In this document: piece by piece, positions 5,888 to 12,244 of the stretch
Position numbering within the stretch: position 1 is the first letter of the stretch
Layout: every line of letters starts with the position of its first letter
NCBI GenBank assembly: GCA_021821235.1
Contig: JAKACS010000032.1
Location: forward strand, 1-12,244
Reading direction: 5' to 3'
Source: Bacillota bacterium
GTDB taxonomy: Bacteria > Bacillota > Bacilli > Bacillales_B > DSM-18226
DNA: 12,244 bases
Notes under the pieces: generated by a model
The model's database searches: none
Seen by the model: only the letters and a program-made list of their open reading frames with translations
Told to the model about the DNA's origin: nothing
Program-made: the position numbers and the translations under genes

Positions 5888-6808
5888 TTGAAAATTGGCG
5901 TAGCTGGAACCGGTGCGGTTGGCGGATATTTTGGCGGTCAATTACAAAGAACCGATCACAAAGTGCTTTTTTTGGCAAGAAATAGAACGCTTGAAAAATT
6001 GAAGGAAAGCGGGCTAACGGTAAATGGCGACGCAGCAAGTTTCCATATTGACGGTGATTTCACTGGAAGATATGAAGATTTTTCCGATGTCGATCTTCTT
6101 CTGTTTTGTGTAAAAGCAAATGCCACAAAAGAAGTTGCCGAACAATTTATTCCATTCCTAAAAAACGATTGTTTGATTCTAACGTTACAAAATGGTGTGG
6201 ATAATGAGGAGATTCTTGCTGAACTATTTGGCCAACAGCGAGTATTTGCAGCTGCAACGTACATTCAAGCTGAAGTAACGGAGCCTGGAGTCATAAGACA
6301 AATTGGTTTACATCCTCGATTGGTGATCGGTGCACTGGAAAAAAAGACATCTGAAAATGCAAAGAATCTAGCAAACCTTTTCAATGATGCCGGCATCCAG
6401 ACTATTTTTTCAACCAATGTGTTAGAAACAAAATGGAAAAAACTGTTTTGGAATATTGCATTCAATCCGCTTACAGCGTTAACAGAAACAAAGGTAGGCG
6501 CAATTTACGAGTCAGAGGAACTGTATACGATAGCAGTGAAAACTTGCAAAGAAGCGATTGTTGTCGCCAGGAAAATCGGCATTCCGATTGAAGAAAATTT
6601 TTATGAAAAAATTATTGAGCAGGGGAAATTGGCTGTACACCATCAAACGTCAATGCTGCAGGATAAATTGAAGGGGAAGCCGCTCGAATTGGAATCAATT
6701 TGCGGCTATGTGATCAGGAAAGGAAAGGAACTAGGCGTCGCAACGCCAGTATTAGAGACGGTTTACAATCTATTAAGTTATCAGTCAAAAATCGAGAGGA
6801 AAACTTAG
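5888..6808 (+). CDS. Ketopantoate reductase-family protein (PanE/ApbA-like)
   Basis: This is a 306-residue NAD(P)-dependent oxidoreductase of the 2-dehydropantoate 2-reductase family. It shows a Rossmann motif GTGAVGGYFG (7-16), QNGVDNEE (101-108), WKKLFWNIAFNPLTALTE with the expected catalytic Lys185, and the C-terminal substrate region SMLQDKLKGKPLELESICGYVIRKGKELGVATP, where S255 and E267 fit the family's substrate-binding Ser and Glu. Length is normal. By family it reduces ketopantoate to pantoate, a CoA precursor. In this neighbourhood it may supply CoA or act on another 2-keto or 3-keto acid; Bacilli often carry more than one paralog. The start is TTG at 5888, 7 nt after AAAGGGTGG (5872-5880). 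It sits between hydratase and ligase genes on the same strand. Confidence 0.8.
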   Translation: MKIGVAGTGAVGGYFGGQLQRTDHKVLFLARNRTLEKLKESGLTVNGDAASFHIDGDFTGRYEDFSDVDLLLFCVKANATKEVAEQFIPFLKNDCLILTLQNGVDNEEILAELFGQQRVFAAATYIQAEVTEPGVIRQIGLHPRLVIGALEKKTSENAKNLANLFNDAGIQTIFSTNVLETKWKKLFWNIAFNPLTALTETKVGAIYESEELYTIAVKTCKEAIVVARKIGIPIEENFYEKIIEQGKLAVHHQTSMLQDKLKGKPLELESICGYVIRKGKELGVATPVLETVYNLLSYQSKIERKT

Positions 6809-6840
6809 AAGATTCCTGGAGAAAGGGAAAAGTAGAGGAA

Positions 6841-6869
6841 TTGATACACTTGGAACCGTTGTATTAAAT
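6841..6869 (+). promoter_or_regulatory. Possible internal sigma-A promoter upstream of the repeat array
   Basis: TTGATA (6841-6846, 5 of 6 to consensus) and TTAAAT (6864-6869, 4 of 6) are separated by 17 bp. The predicted start near 6876 would place the whole CGGATAAA array in the 5' leader of the acyl-CoA ligase transcript. Prediction by eye, moderate at best. Confidence 0.35.
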
Positions 6870-6870
6870 C

Positions 6871-7023
6871 CGGATAAATCGCAAAAACGCGCGGATAAAA
6901 GGGAAAAGTTTACGGATAAATGATCAAATTTCACGGATAAAAGGATTGATCTCGCGGATAAATTTCAAAATTCCACGGATAAAACTAAAATCCATCGATA
7001 AAACGCGAAATCACGCGGATAAA
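6871..7023. repeat. 21-bp-period direct repeat array with CGGATAAA core (8 copies)
   Basis: The octamer CGGATAAA occurs at 6871, 6892, 6913, 6934, 6955, 6976 and 7016, with a degenerate copy TCGATAAA at 6995. Spacing is exactly 21 nt, except one 19-nt step (6976 to 6995). The 13-nt linkers vary, but most have a central A-run and end in CR or TCR (R = A or G), so the unit is a degenerate 21-mer with a fixed octamer. The reverse complement core is TTTATCCG. The array fills most of the 262-nt gap between the ketopantoate reductase-like and acyl-CoA ligase genes. No start codon with a ribosome binding site opens a frame through it. Confidence 0.9.
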
Positions 7024-7070
7024 CCGGGTTCGCGTAAACCCAAATTGGTTTAAGCGAGGTGAAACAGCAA

Positions 7071-8612
7071 GTGCAAAGCGGAGAAATTCCTGAAACAAAT
7101 CTATATGCCTTACTCGATCGAACAACTTTGAAATTTCCGACACAGACGGCGATCATTTACAAAAATCAACTAATCAGCTACCAAGTATTAAAAGAAAAAG
7201 TCGACCGGCTTGCATGTGCCCTACTTCAAGTTGGATGCAGGAAAGGCGAACGGATTGGTTTGATGATCTCTAATCATCCATCCTATGTGACCGCCTATTT
7301 TGCCGCATTAAAGCTCGGGTTGATCATCGTCCAGGTCAATCCAATGTATACACCAAGAGAATTGCTTGAAATTTTTCAGGATGCCGGTGTCGAGCACCTT
7401 GTGGTCGAACCGGAAAATTATGCGAAAATCGCGGAACTGCCACCATTTATTTTTAAAAATGTTTTTCTGAGCGAAACGGCGGACACAATCGGAAATTGCC
7501 TATCCATTGACGAACTGATCGAAACTGCCAGCAAACCGCTTGAGTCCACTTGCCCGGTTTCGGCAAAAACAGATGTTGCGGTGATTCAATATACCGGTGG
7601 AACAACCGGGAAAAAGAAAGGCGCCATGCTGACGCATTATAATTTAGTGGCAAATGTTATCCAAAGCAAAGCCCTTTACGGAGAAAAAATGTTGTTTGGC
7701 AAAGAAACCGTGTTAACAGCTACGCCCCTTTATCATGTGTATGGGATGACCGCCGGCATGAATCTTGGAATTTACATCGGTGCGTCAAATATTTTAATGA
7801 AAAAATTTCAAGTTGACGAGGCACTTGCGATCATCGCAAAACATCGGCCGACTTTTTTTCCAGGTGTACCAAAAATGTACAACGCATTCGTCAACCATCC
7901 CGAAATTGAACAATACGAATTAAATTGTTTCAAATTTTGCTCAAGCGGCTCGGCACCGCTTCCTGTAGAAGTGTTAAAAAAATTTGAAAGGCTCACAGGC
8001 GCATCAATCGGCGAAGGTTACGGCCTTTCGGAAACATCCCCGTCGACACATCGAAATCCGCCGGATGGGCTGCGAAAAGTTGGCAGCATCGGCATCCCGC
8101 TTCCTGGAACCGAATGCCGGGTTGTAAATGAAAACGGTGAAGATCTTCCCATTAAAACCGTTGGTGAATTGTTAATCAGAGGACCGCAAGTGATGCTTGG
8201 CTATTGGAATAAGCCAGAAGAAACGGCCGAGACATTAAGAGGCGGCTGGCTATACACGGGGGATTTGGCAACGGTGGATGAAGATGGTTATTTTTACATT
8301 GTCGGCAGGAAAAAAGAAATGATCCTAATCGGCGGCTTTAATGTATATCCTCAAGAGATTGAAGGAGTTTTATACCAGCATCCGGATGTAAAAGAAGCGG
8401 CGGTCATCGGGGTGCCGGATCCGGAATTTGGCGAAATGGTGAAAGCATTTGTCGTACCAAAGCAAGGGAGAAACATTGACTTAAACGAACTGAAGGAATT
8501 TTGTTATCAGCAATTAACCCGCTACAAAGTTCCGAAAGTATATGAAATTAGAGATTCATTGCCGCGAAATACGGTTGGTAAACTATTAAAACGAATGCTG
8601 GTAGAAAAATAG
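7071..8612 (+). CDS. Long/medium-chain fatty acyl-CoA ligase (AMP-forming, ANL superfamily)
   Basis: This 513-residue adenylate-forming enzyme activates a carboxylic acid to acyl-AMP, then acyl-CoA. Motifs in order are: the P-loop YTGGTTGKKKG (174-184), ATPLYHVYGM (217-226), FKFCSSGSAPLP (287-298), A5 EGYGLSETSPSTH (315-327), A7 WLYTGDL (393-399), A8 GRKKEMILIGGFNVYPQEIE (412-431), and A10 RNTVGK with the conserved catalytic Lys504. The overall pattern is FadD/LcfA-like; chain length or ring preference cannot be read from it. The GTG at 7071 has AGGTGA (7057-7062) 8 nt upstream; the GTG at 7059 overlaps that ribosome binding site and is less likely. It feeds acyl-CoA to the dehydrogenases around it. 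The TAG stop overlaps the next gene's ribosome binding site. Confidence 0.9.
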   Translation: MQSGEIPETNLYALLDRTTLKFPTQTAIIYKNQLISYQVLKEKVDRLACALLQVGCRKGERIGLMISNHPSYVTAYFAALKLGLIIVQVNPMYTPRELLEIFQDAGVEHLVVEPENYAKIAELPPFIFKNVFLSETADTIGNCLSIDELIETASKPLESTCPVSAKTDVAVIQYTGGTTGKKKGAMLTHYNLVANVIQSKALYGEKMLFGKETVLTATPLYHVYGMTAGMNLGIYIGASNILMKKFQVDEALAIIAKHRPTFFPGVPKMYNAFVNHPEIEQYELNCFKFCSSGSAPLPVEVLKKFERLTGASIGEGYGLSETSPSTHRNPPDGLRKVGSIGIPLPGTECRVVNENGEDLPIKTVGELLIRGPQVMLGYWNKPEETAETLRGGWLYTGDLATVDEDGYFYIVGRKKEMILIGGFNVYPQEIEGVLYQHPDVKEAAVIGVPDPEFGEMVKAFVVPKQGRNIDLNELKEFCYQQLTRYKVPKVYEIRDSLPRNTVGKLLKRMLVEK

Positions 8613-8624
8613 GAGGTGTGCATG

Positions 8625-9773
8625 ATGAATTTTGAATTTGAGGAAGACATAGTATTTTTAAAAAGAAATGTCCGTGATTTTATTCAAACAGAAGTTGAAG
8701 CTGTTGCAATGCAAATTGAAGAGGAAAACCAGATCCCTGAGCGCATTCTCGCTTTATCAAAAGAAATGGGTTTATTTGGTTTAAGCATTCCAGAGGAATA
8801 TGGCGGTCTTGGGATTGGCATGGTCGGGAAATGCGCCCTTTTTGAGGAAATCGGTCAAACGCACAATGGCTATACGACGCTGATCGGATCCCATACAGGG
8901 ATTGGCACTGTTGGCATTGTTGAAATGGGGAATGAAGAGCAGAAGCGAAAGTATTTGCCGGAGATGGCAAGTGGGGAAAAGCTTGGTGCCTTTGCTTTGA
9001 CAGAGCCGGATGCCGGGTCAAATGCAGCCAACCTAAAAACAACGGCAGTCAAAAAAGGGGATAAATATATTTTAAATGGTTTAAAGCATTATATTACAAA
9101 TGCCACCGAAGCCAGTGTTTTTACGGTCATGGCTGCAACCGATCCAGATAAGGGGGCAAAAGGGATCACATCGTTCATTGTTGAAAAGGATTTTCCTGGA
9201 TTCAAGGTTGGCGCTGTCGAACGGAAAATGGGATTAAGGGGATCGCATTCGGCTGAATTAATTTTTGAAGATTGCGAGGTTCCAGCGGAAAATGTTCTCG
9301 GCGCAGAAGGGCAAGGGTATGTAAATGCGTTAAAAATTTTAGCTAATGGACGTGCGGGGCTTGCAGCAAGAAACCTTGGCTCATGTCAAAAATTGTTGGA
9401 GATGTCGACTCGATATGCGAAAGAACGTATCCAGTTTGGCAAGCCGATTATCAAAAATCAGGCAATCAGCCACATGCTTGCAGAGATGGCGGTTGAGATT
9501 GAAACACTACGGTCGTTTACGTATCGCGTTGCTTGGATGGTCGATCAGGGCATGAAGGTTATCAAGGAAGCCGCAATGTTAAAATTGTATGGTTCCGAGG
9601 TTTATAACCGCGTGGCCGACAAAGCGGTTCAAATTCACGGCGGGCTTGGTTATATCGCTGATTATCCGATTGAAAGATTCTATCGGGATGCGCGAATTAC
9701 AAGAATATACGAAGGAACTTCCGAGATTCAGAAAAATATTATTGCTGCCCAATTGGAAAAAGAATATAGCTAA
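8625..9773 (+). CDS. Acyl-CoA dehydrogenase 2 (canonical short/medium-chain type)
   Basis: This 382-residue FAD enzyme has a complete set of family signatures: [15 protein letters not shown] (signature 1, from about residue 123), [21 protein letters not shown] (200-220), [14 protein letters not shown], and [20 protein letters not shown] (336 onward). The catalytic base is present in [10 protein letters not shown], as Glu363. It resembles short/medium-chain (BCD/MmgC-like) dehydrogenases and would form trans-2-enoyl-CoA with ETF as electron acceptor. AGGAGGTG (8611-8618) overlaps the ligase stop codon; the ATG at 8625 is 8 nt after AGGAGG and the one at 8622 only 5 nt, so 8625 is preferred and the GTG at 8616 is rejected. 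Unlike dehydrogenase 1 it has no departures at key positions, so the two probably serve different substrates or cycles. Confidence 0.92.
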   Translation: MNFEFEEDIVFLKRNVRDFIQTEVEAVAMQIEEENQIPERILALSKEMGLFGLSIPEEYGGLGIGMVGKCALFEEIGQTHNGYTTLIGSHTGIGTVGIVEMGNEEQKRKYLPEMASGEKLGAFALTEPDAGSNAANLKTTAVKKGDKYILNGLKHYITNATEASVFTVMAATDPDKGAKGITSFIVEKDFPGFKVGAVERKMGLRGSHSAELIFEDCEVPAENVLGAEGQGYVNALKILANGRAGLAARNLGSCQKLLEMSTRYAKERIQFGKPIIKNQAISHMLAEMAVEIETLRSFTYRVAWMVDQGMKVIKEAAMLKLYGSEVYNRVADKAVQIHGGLGYIADYPIERFYRDARITRIYEGTSEIQKNIIAAQLEKEYS

Positions 9774-9796
9774 ATTGCTTGGAGAGGAGCAAAAAT

Positions 9797-10978
9797 ATGA
9801 AGGAGATTGTGATTGTCAGTGCGGTTCGTACGCCGGTTGGAAGATACGGGGGTTCGTTAAAATCGCTGAATTCCGGACAATTAGCAGCAATTGCTATCAA
9901 AGAAGCGATCAAGCGAGCCGGGATTGAGGGAAATCAAGTGGATGAAGTCATTTTAGGTGAAGTTAGACAATCAACAGAATCATCCAATGTGGCAAGGGTG
10001 GCGGCATTAAGAGCCGGTGTACCGGAAGCAACACCTGCTTTTACAATAAACCGCTTGTGCGCTTCAGGGCTCCAGGCCGTAGCCTCTGCGGCTCAGCAAA
10101 TTGCTTGTGGCCAGGCAGAGATCGTCATTGCTGGCGGAACAGAAAGCATGAGCAATGCCCCTATTTATCTGAGAAACTCCCGGTTTGGTGGTGACAATGC
10201 CAGACTCATTGATTCCAATACAGAAGCAGGGCAGCAGCCAAACGAAATCTATGGAAGTCAGCTTGGAATGGGTATAACCGCAGAAAATGTTGCGGAACGA
10301 TTCAAAGTTTCGCGCAAGGACCAGGATGCTTTTGCCCTTGAAAGTCAGCGACGGGCGGCTGCGGCCATTGAAGCTGGGAAATTTGCTGACGAAATCGTTC
10401 CGGTTGAAGTGACAGAGCGCAAGCGTCAATTTCTTTTTGCAACAGATGAACATCCCAGACCCGAAACAACAATGGAAGTGCTCGAGAAACTAAAACCAGC
10501 TTTCAAATCAAACGGTACCGTAACCGCGGGAAATGCATGCGGCAGGAATGATGGTGCGGCAGCACTCGTATTAACCTCCGGTGAGAAAGCGGCTGAATTT
10601 GGGTTGCATCCAATTGCCAAAATTGTCGATTGGGCGGCTGTAGGTGTTTCCCCAGAAGTGATGGGAATTGGTCCTGTCCCCGCTGTAAAAAAACTATTGG
10701 CGCGCACGGGGTATAGCTTGGATGACATCGGCTTAATTGAACTGAATGAAGCTTTTGCCTCACAAGCGCTTGCTGTTATTCGCGAGCTGGGGTTAGATCC
10801 GGAAAAAGTGAATGTAAACGGTGGAGCGATTGCACTCGGCCATCCGCTTGGGGCAACGGGGGCAAAAATTCTTACAACGTTACTTCATGAAATGGTTCGT
10901 CGCCAGGAAAAACGGGGCATTGCCACTCTTTGTATCGGCGGCGGTCAAGGTATGGCGCTGTTGGTTGAGCTTGTCTAA
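9797..10978 (+). CDS. Acetyl-CoA acyltransferase / thiolase
   Basis: This 393-residue thiolase would cleave 3-ketoacyl-CoA with CoA to acetyl-CoA and a shortened acyl-CoA, or condense in reverse. The active-site residues are all present: Cys88 in [12 protein letters not shown], His349 in [15 protein letters not shown], and Cys379 in LCIGGGQG; the NEAFA motif is at 317-321. The CoA-loop motif, usually GNASGxNDGAA, is [12 protein letters not shown] here (245-256), with Cys248 in place of Ser and Arg250 in the variable position. The ATG at 9797 has AGGAG (9785-9789) 7 nt upstream; an in-frame TTG at 9779 precedes that ribosome binding site and is rejected. It follows dehydrogenase 2 by 23 nt and completes the spiral. 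Biosynthetic and degradative thiolases cannot be separated by eye. Confidence 0.93.
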   Translation: MKEIVIVSAVRTPVGRYGGSLKSLNSGQLAAIAIKEAIKRAGIEGNQVDEVILGEVRQSTESSNVARVAALRAGVPEATPAFTINRLCASGLQAVASAAQQIACGQAEIVIAGGTESMSNAPIYLRNSRFGGDNARLIDSNTEAGQQPNEIYGSQLGMGITAENVAERFKVSRKDQDAFALESQRRAAAAIEAGKFADEIVPVEVTERKRQFLFATDEHPRPETTMEVLEKLKPAFKSNGTVTAGNACGRNDGAAALVLTSGEKAAEFGLHPIAKIVDWAAVGVSPEVMGIGPVPAVKKLLARTGYSLDDIGLIELNEAFASQALAVIRELGLDPEKVNVNGGAIALGHPLGATGAKILTTLLHEMVRRQEKRGIATLCIGGGQGMALLVELV

Positions 10979-10996
10979 TGGAAAGGGGGCAAATCA

Positions 10997-11404
10997 TTGA
11001 AACTTAATTCAACATTTTTTGAAAAACTTGGTTTTGTAAGCAAGGAGTCTGCGGAACTGGGATTTCGTTTAAAACTGCCCTTACAGAAGCATTTGTTACA
11101 GGAAGATGGTTTTGTTCACTCTGGCGCGCTTTCAACAATGTTGGACACAGTCATGGGTGCACAAGTTTCGAAACAATTTCAAGCATTCGCAACAACGATT
11201 CAATTAAACTTAACCTTCTTCGATCTAAGCGCAAAAGAAAACTATTTTGCCAAAACAATTATTCTCGATCACCAGGAAAATTATGTTACTGCTGAAGGCG
11301 CGGTAATTGACGACAACGATACGCTAGTTGCTAAAGCAATAGGTACGTTTAAAATCAAGCCGATGGATTTACTCTCACTGGATTCGCTCGGAATAAAACG
11401 TTAA
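10997..11404 (+). CDS. Hotdog-fold thioesterase-like protein 1 (PaaI/DUF4442-like)
   Basis: This 135-residue single-hotdog protein carries GFVHSGALSTMLDTVMG (38-54), a variant of the PaaI-type HGG motif with HSG in place of HGG and Asp50 as the candidate catalytic carboxylate. The second half, TTIQLNLTFFD, fits the core strands of the fold. By family it would hydrolyse an acyl-CoA or aryl-CoA thioester, perhaps to recycle CoA from stalled intermediates. The start is TTG at 10997, 7 nt after AAAGGGGG (10982-10989), and 18 nt downstream of the thiolase stop. Its sequence is clearly different from the next hotdog gene, so the pair is not a recent duplication. Confidence 0.75.
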   Translation: MKLNSTFFEKLGFVSKESAELGFRLKLPLQKHLLQEDGFVHSGALSTMLDTVMGAQVSKQFQAFATTIQLNLTFFDLSAKENYFAKTIILDHQENYVTAEGAVIDDNDTLVAKAIGTFKIKPMDLLSLDSLGIKR

Positions 11405-11424
11405 TCAAGAGAGGAGGCGAAACA

Positions 11425-11817
11425 TTGGCTGCCTTTTTACAAAATTTAACACAAAATCCATTCCTAAACCATCTTGGATTTGAAATGGTACAGCTGGATG
11501 TGGACAATGTTGCTCTAAAGCTGTTGGTGCAACCCGATCACCACAATTTGAACCAGACGTTGCACGGCGGTGTTCATGCAGCGATGCTAGAAAGCATACA
11601 AACCATGGTCATTCAATCCATTTACAAAACAAAAACTTCAGTGATGAATTTAAATGTTCATTACCTTGCACCTGTTCGTACGGGAGAAATCATGGCAACC
11701 GCAAAAATTGTGCAGAAAGGATATAAGGTTGCGATGGCAGAGGCGAAAATCATTGGCGAAAAACAACAGTTAATCGCAACTGGAACAGGTGTTTATAAAA
11801 TTTTACGGGATTCATGA
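11425..11817 (+). CDS. Hotdog-fold thioesterase-like protein 2 (PaaI family)
   Basis: This 130-residue hotdog protein has the clear PaaI-type motif NLNQTLHGGVHAAMLESIQTMV (41-62): H47-G48-G49, with Glu56 where most members have Asp. The central strand VMNLNVHYLAPVRTGEI and the C-terminal VAMAEAKIIGEKQQLIATGTGVYKI are also family-like. Its predicted activity is acyl-CoA thioester hydrolysis in the cytosol. The start is TTG at 11425 with AGGAGG (11412-11417) 7 nt upstream, and 20 nt after the previous stop. Two adjacent small hotdog proteins could form a hetero-oligomer or have different chain-length ranges. No intrinsic terminator is visible after the stop, so some read-through into the next unit is possible. 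Confidence 0.82.
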   Translation: MAAFLQNLTQNPFLNHLGFEMVQLDVDNVALKLLVQPDHHNLNQTLHGGVHAAMLESIQTMVIQSIYKTKTSVMNLNVHYLAPVRTGEIMATAKIVQKGYKVAMAEAKIIGEKQQLIATGTGVYKILRDS

Positions 11818-11826
11818 AAAATTAAC

Positions 11827-11858
11827 TTGAAAATTCTAAAAATTATGTATAATATAAT
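11827..11858 (+). promoter_or_regulatory. Promoter of the second acyl-CoA dehydrogenase unit
   Basis: TTGAAA (11827-11832) is followed by an AT-rich block holding TATAAT at 11848-11853 (15-bp spacer) and again at 11853-11858 (20 bp), with TAATAT at 11850-11855 giving the ideal 17 bp. The exact -10 is uncertain, but a promoter here is likely. It lies just before the second operator dyad. Confidence 0.6.
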
Positions 11859-11864
11859 CAATAA

Positions 11865-11884
11865 CATACCGACTGGTAAGTATG
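11865..11884. promoter_or_regulatory. TetR-type operator dyad, copy 2
   Basis: CATACCGACTGGTAAGTATG matches copy 1 (2761-2780) at 17 of 20 positions and keeps 7 of 10 symmetric pairs. It lies right after the predicted -10, as copy 1 does. An overlapping inverted repeat, ACCGAC (11868-11873) with GTCGGT (11884-11889) and a 10-nt loop, extends toward the ribosome binding site. The same regulator probably binds both copies, perhaps more weakly here because symmetry is reduced. Confidence 0.7.
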
Positions 11885-11902
11885 TCGGTTGGAGGTGCGA
11901 GA

Positions 11903-12244
11903 ATGAATTTTGACTACTCGGATAAAGTGAAAGAGCTGCAAAAAAAATTAACGGCTTTTATGGATGAATACATTTACCCGAATGAAAAAGTGTATGCCGA
12001 ACAAATTGACAAAAAAGATCGTTTTTCCAAAATTCCGCCCATTATGGAGGAATTAAAGGAAAAGGCCAAGCAAGCCGGGTTATGGAATTTATTTTTGCCG
12101 GAAAGCGAATATGGCGCCGGCCTGACGAATTTAGAGTATGCTCCGCTTTGTGAGATTATGGGACGTTCAAGCATAGCCCCAGAAGTATTCAATTGTGCAG
12201 CTCCCGATACTGGCAATATGGAAGTGCTTGTCCGCTACGGGACA
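11903..12244 (+). CDS. Acyl-CoA dehydrogenase 3, N-terminal part (3' end outside window)
   Basis: The visible 114 residues are the N-terminal helical domain of an acyl-CoA dehydrogenase. The start [20 protein letters not shown] is followed by [13 protein letters not shown], then by [39 protein letters not shown], and the frame runs open to the window end. The YPNE segment and the LWNLFLPE pattern resemble ACAD10/11- or FadE2-like enzymes more than the short-chain group, but signature and catalytic regions are not in view, so this is tentative. The ATG at 11903 has GGAGGTG (11891-11897) 5 nt upstream. It is the first gene of a unit sharing its operator with dehydrogenase 1, so it is probably co-regulated with it. 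Confidence 0.85.
   Translation, partial: MNFDYSDKVKELQKKLTAFMDEYIYPNEKVYAEQIDKKDRFSKIPPIMEELKEKAKQAGLWNLFLPESEYGAGLTNLEYAPLCEIMGRSSIAPEVFNCAAPDTGNMEVLVRYGT

Noticed and set aside
6850..6865. cre-like TTGGAACCGTTGTATT near the possible ligase promoter
   Set aside because: It fits only about 12 of 16 consensus positions and lacks the CA end.
6871..7023. CRISPR array
   Set aside because: The fixed part is only 8 bp with 13-nt linkers, far below CRISPR repeat and spacer sizes, and no cas genes are present.

Overview
The window looks like chromosomal DNA of a Bacillaceae-type Firmicute; I do not assign a genus. The reasons are moderate-to-low GC, strong AGGAGG-type ribosome binding sites, frequent TTG and GTG starts, sigma-A-like promoters, a Bacillus-style cre box, an RsbR/STAS-type gene and a DCC-family oxidoreductase. 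No tRNA, rRNA, transposase or CRISPR array is visible.

Region 1 (1-2700) is a mixed flank: the C-terminal half of an MFS transporter cut by the window edge, a small DCC-family thiol-disulfide oxidoreductase, an RsbR-type STAS protein, a bidirectional hairpin terminator, and a GNAT acetyltransferase on the opposite strand.

Region 2 (2700-11820) is a long, all-plus-strand acyl-CoA metabolism island. In order it holds: acyl-CoA dehydrogenase 1 (Asp at the usual catalytic Glu position), an SDR dehydrogenase, a HadA-like hotdog protein lacking the catalytic His, a catalytic MaoC-type (R)-enoyl-CoA hydratase, a ketopantoate-reductase-family enzyme, a 21-bp-period direct-repeat array, a fatty acyl-CoA ligase, acyl-CoA dehydrogenase 2 (normal Glu), a thiolase, and two hotdog thioesterase-like proteins. 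Together these could give a full spiral: activation, dehydrogenation, hydration, oxidation and thiolysis. The hydration and oxidation steps are of the (R)- (D-) type, as in peroxisomal MFE-2, not the (S)-type crotonase/FadB route. The order SDR - non-catalytic hotdog - catalytic hotdog matches the domain order of MFE-2.

Region 3 (11820-12244) starts a second transcription unit with a third acyl-CoA dehydrogenase, cut by the window edge.

Two near-identical 20-bp dyads of TetR-operator type (2761-2780 and 11865-11884, 17 of 20 bases the same) sit just downstream of the -10 elements of the two dehydrogenase promoters, so one unseen repressor probably controls both units. A strong cre match (4041-4056) between the first two genes suggests CcpA catabolite repression. 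The least explained element is the 21-bp-period CGGATAAA array at 6871-7023. The substrate of the pathway cannot be read from the sequence.
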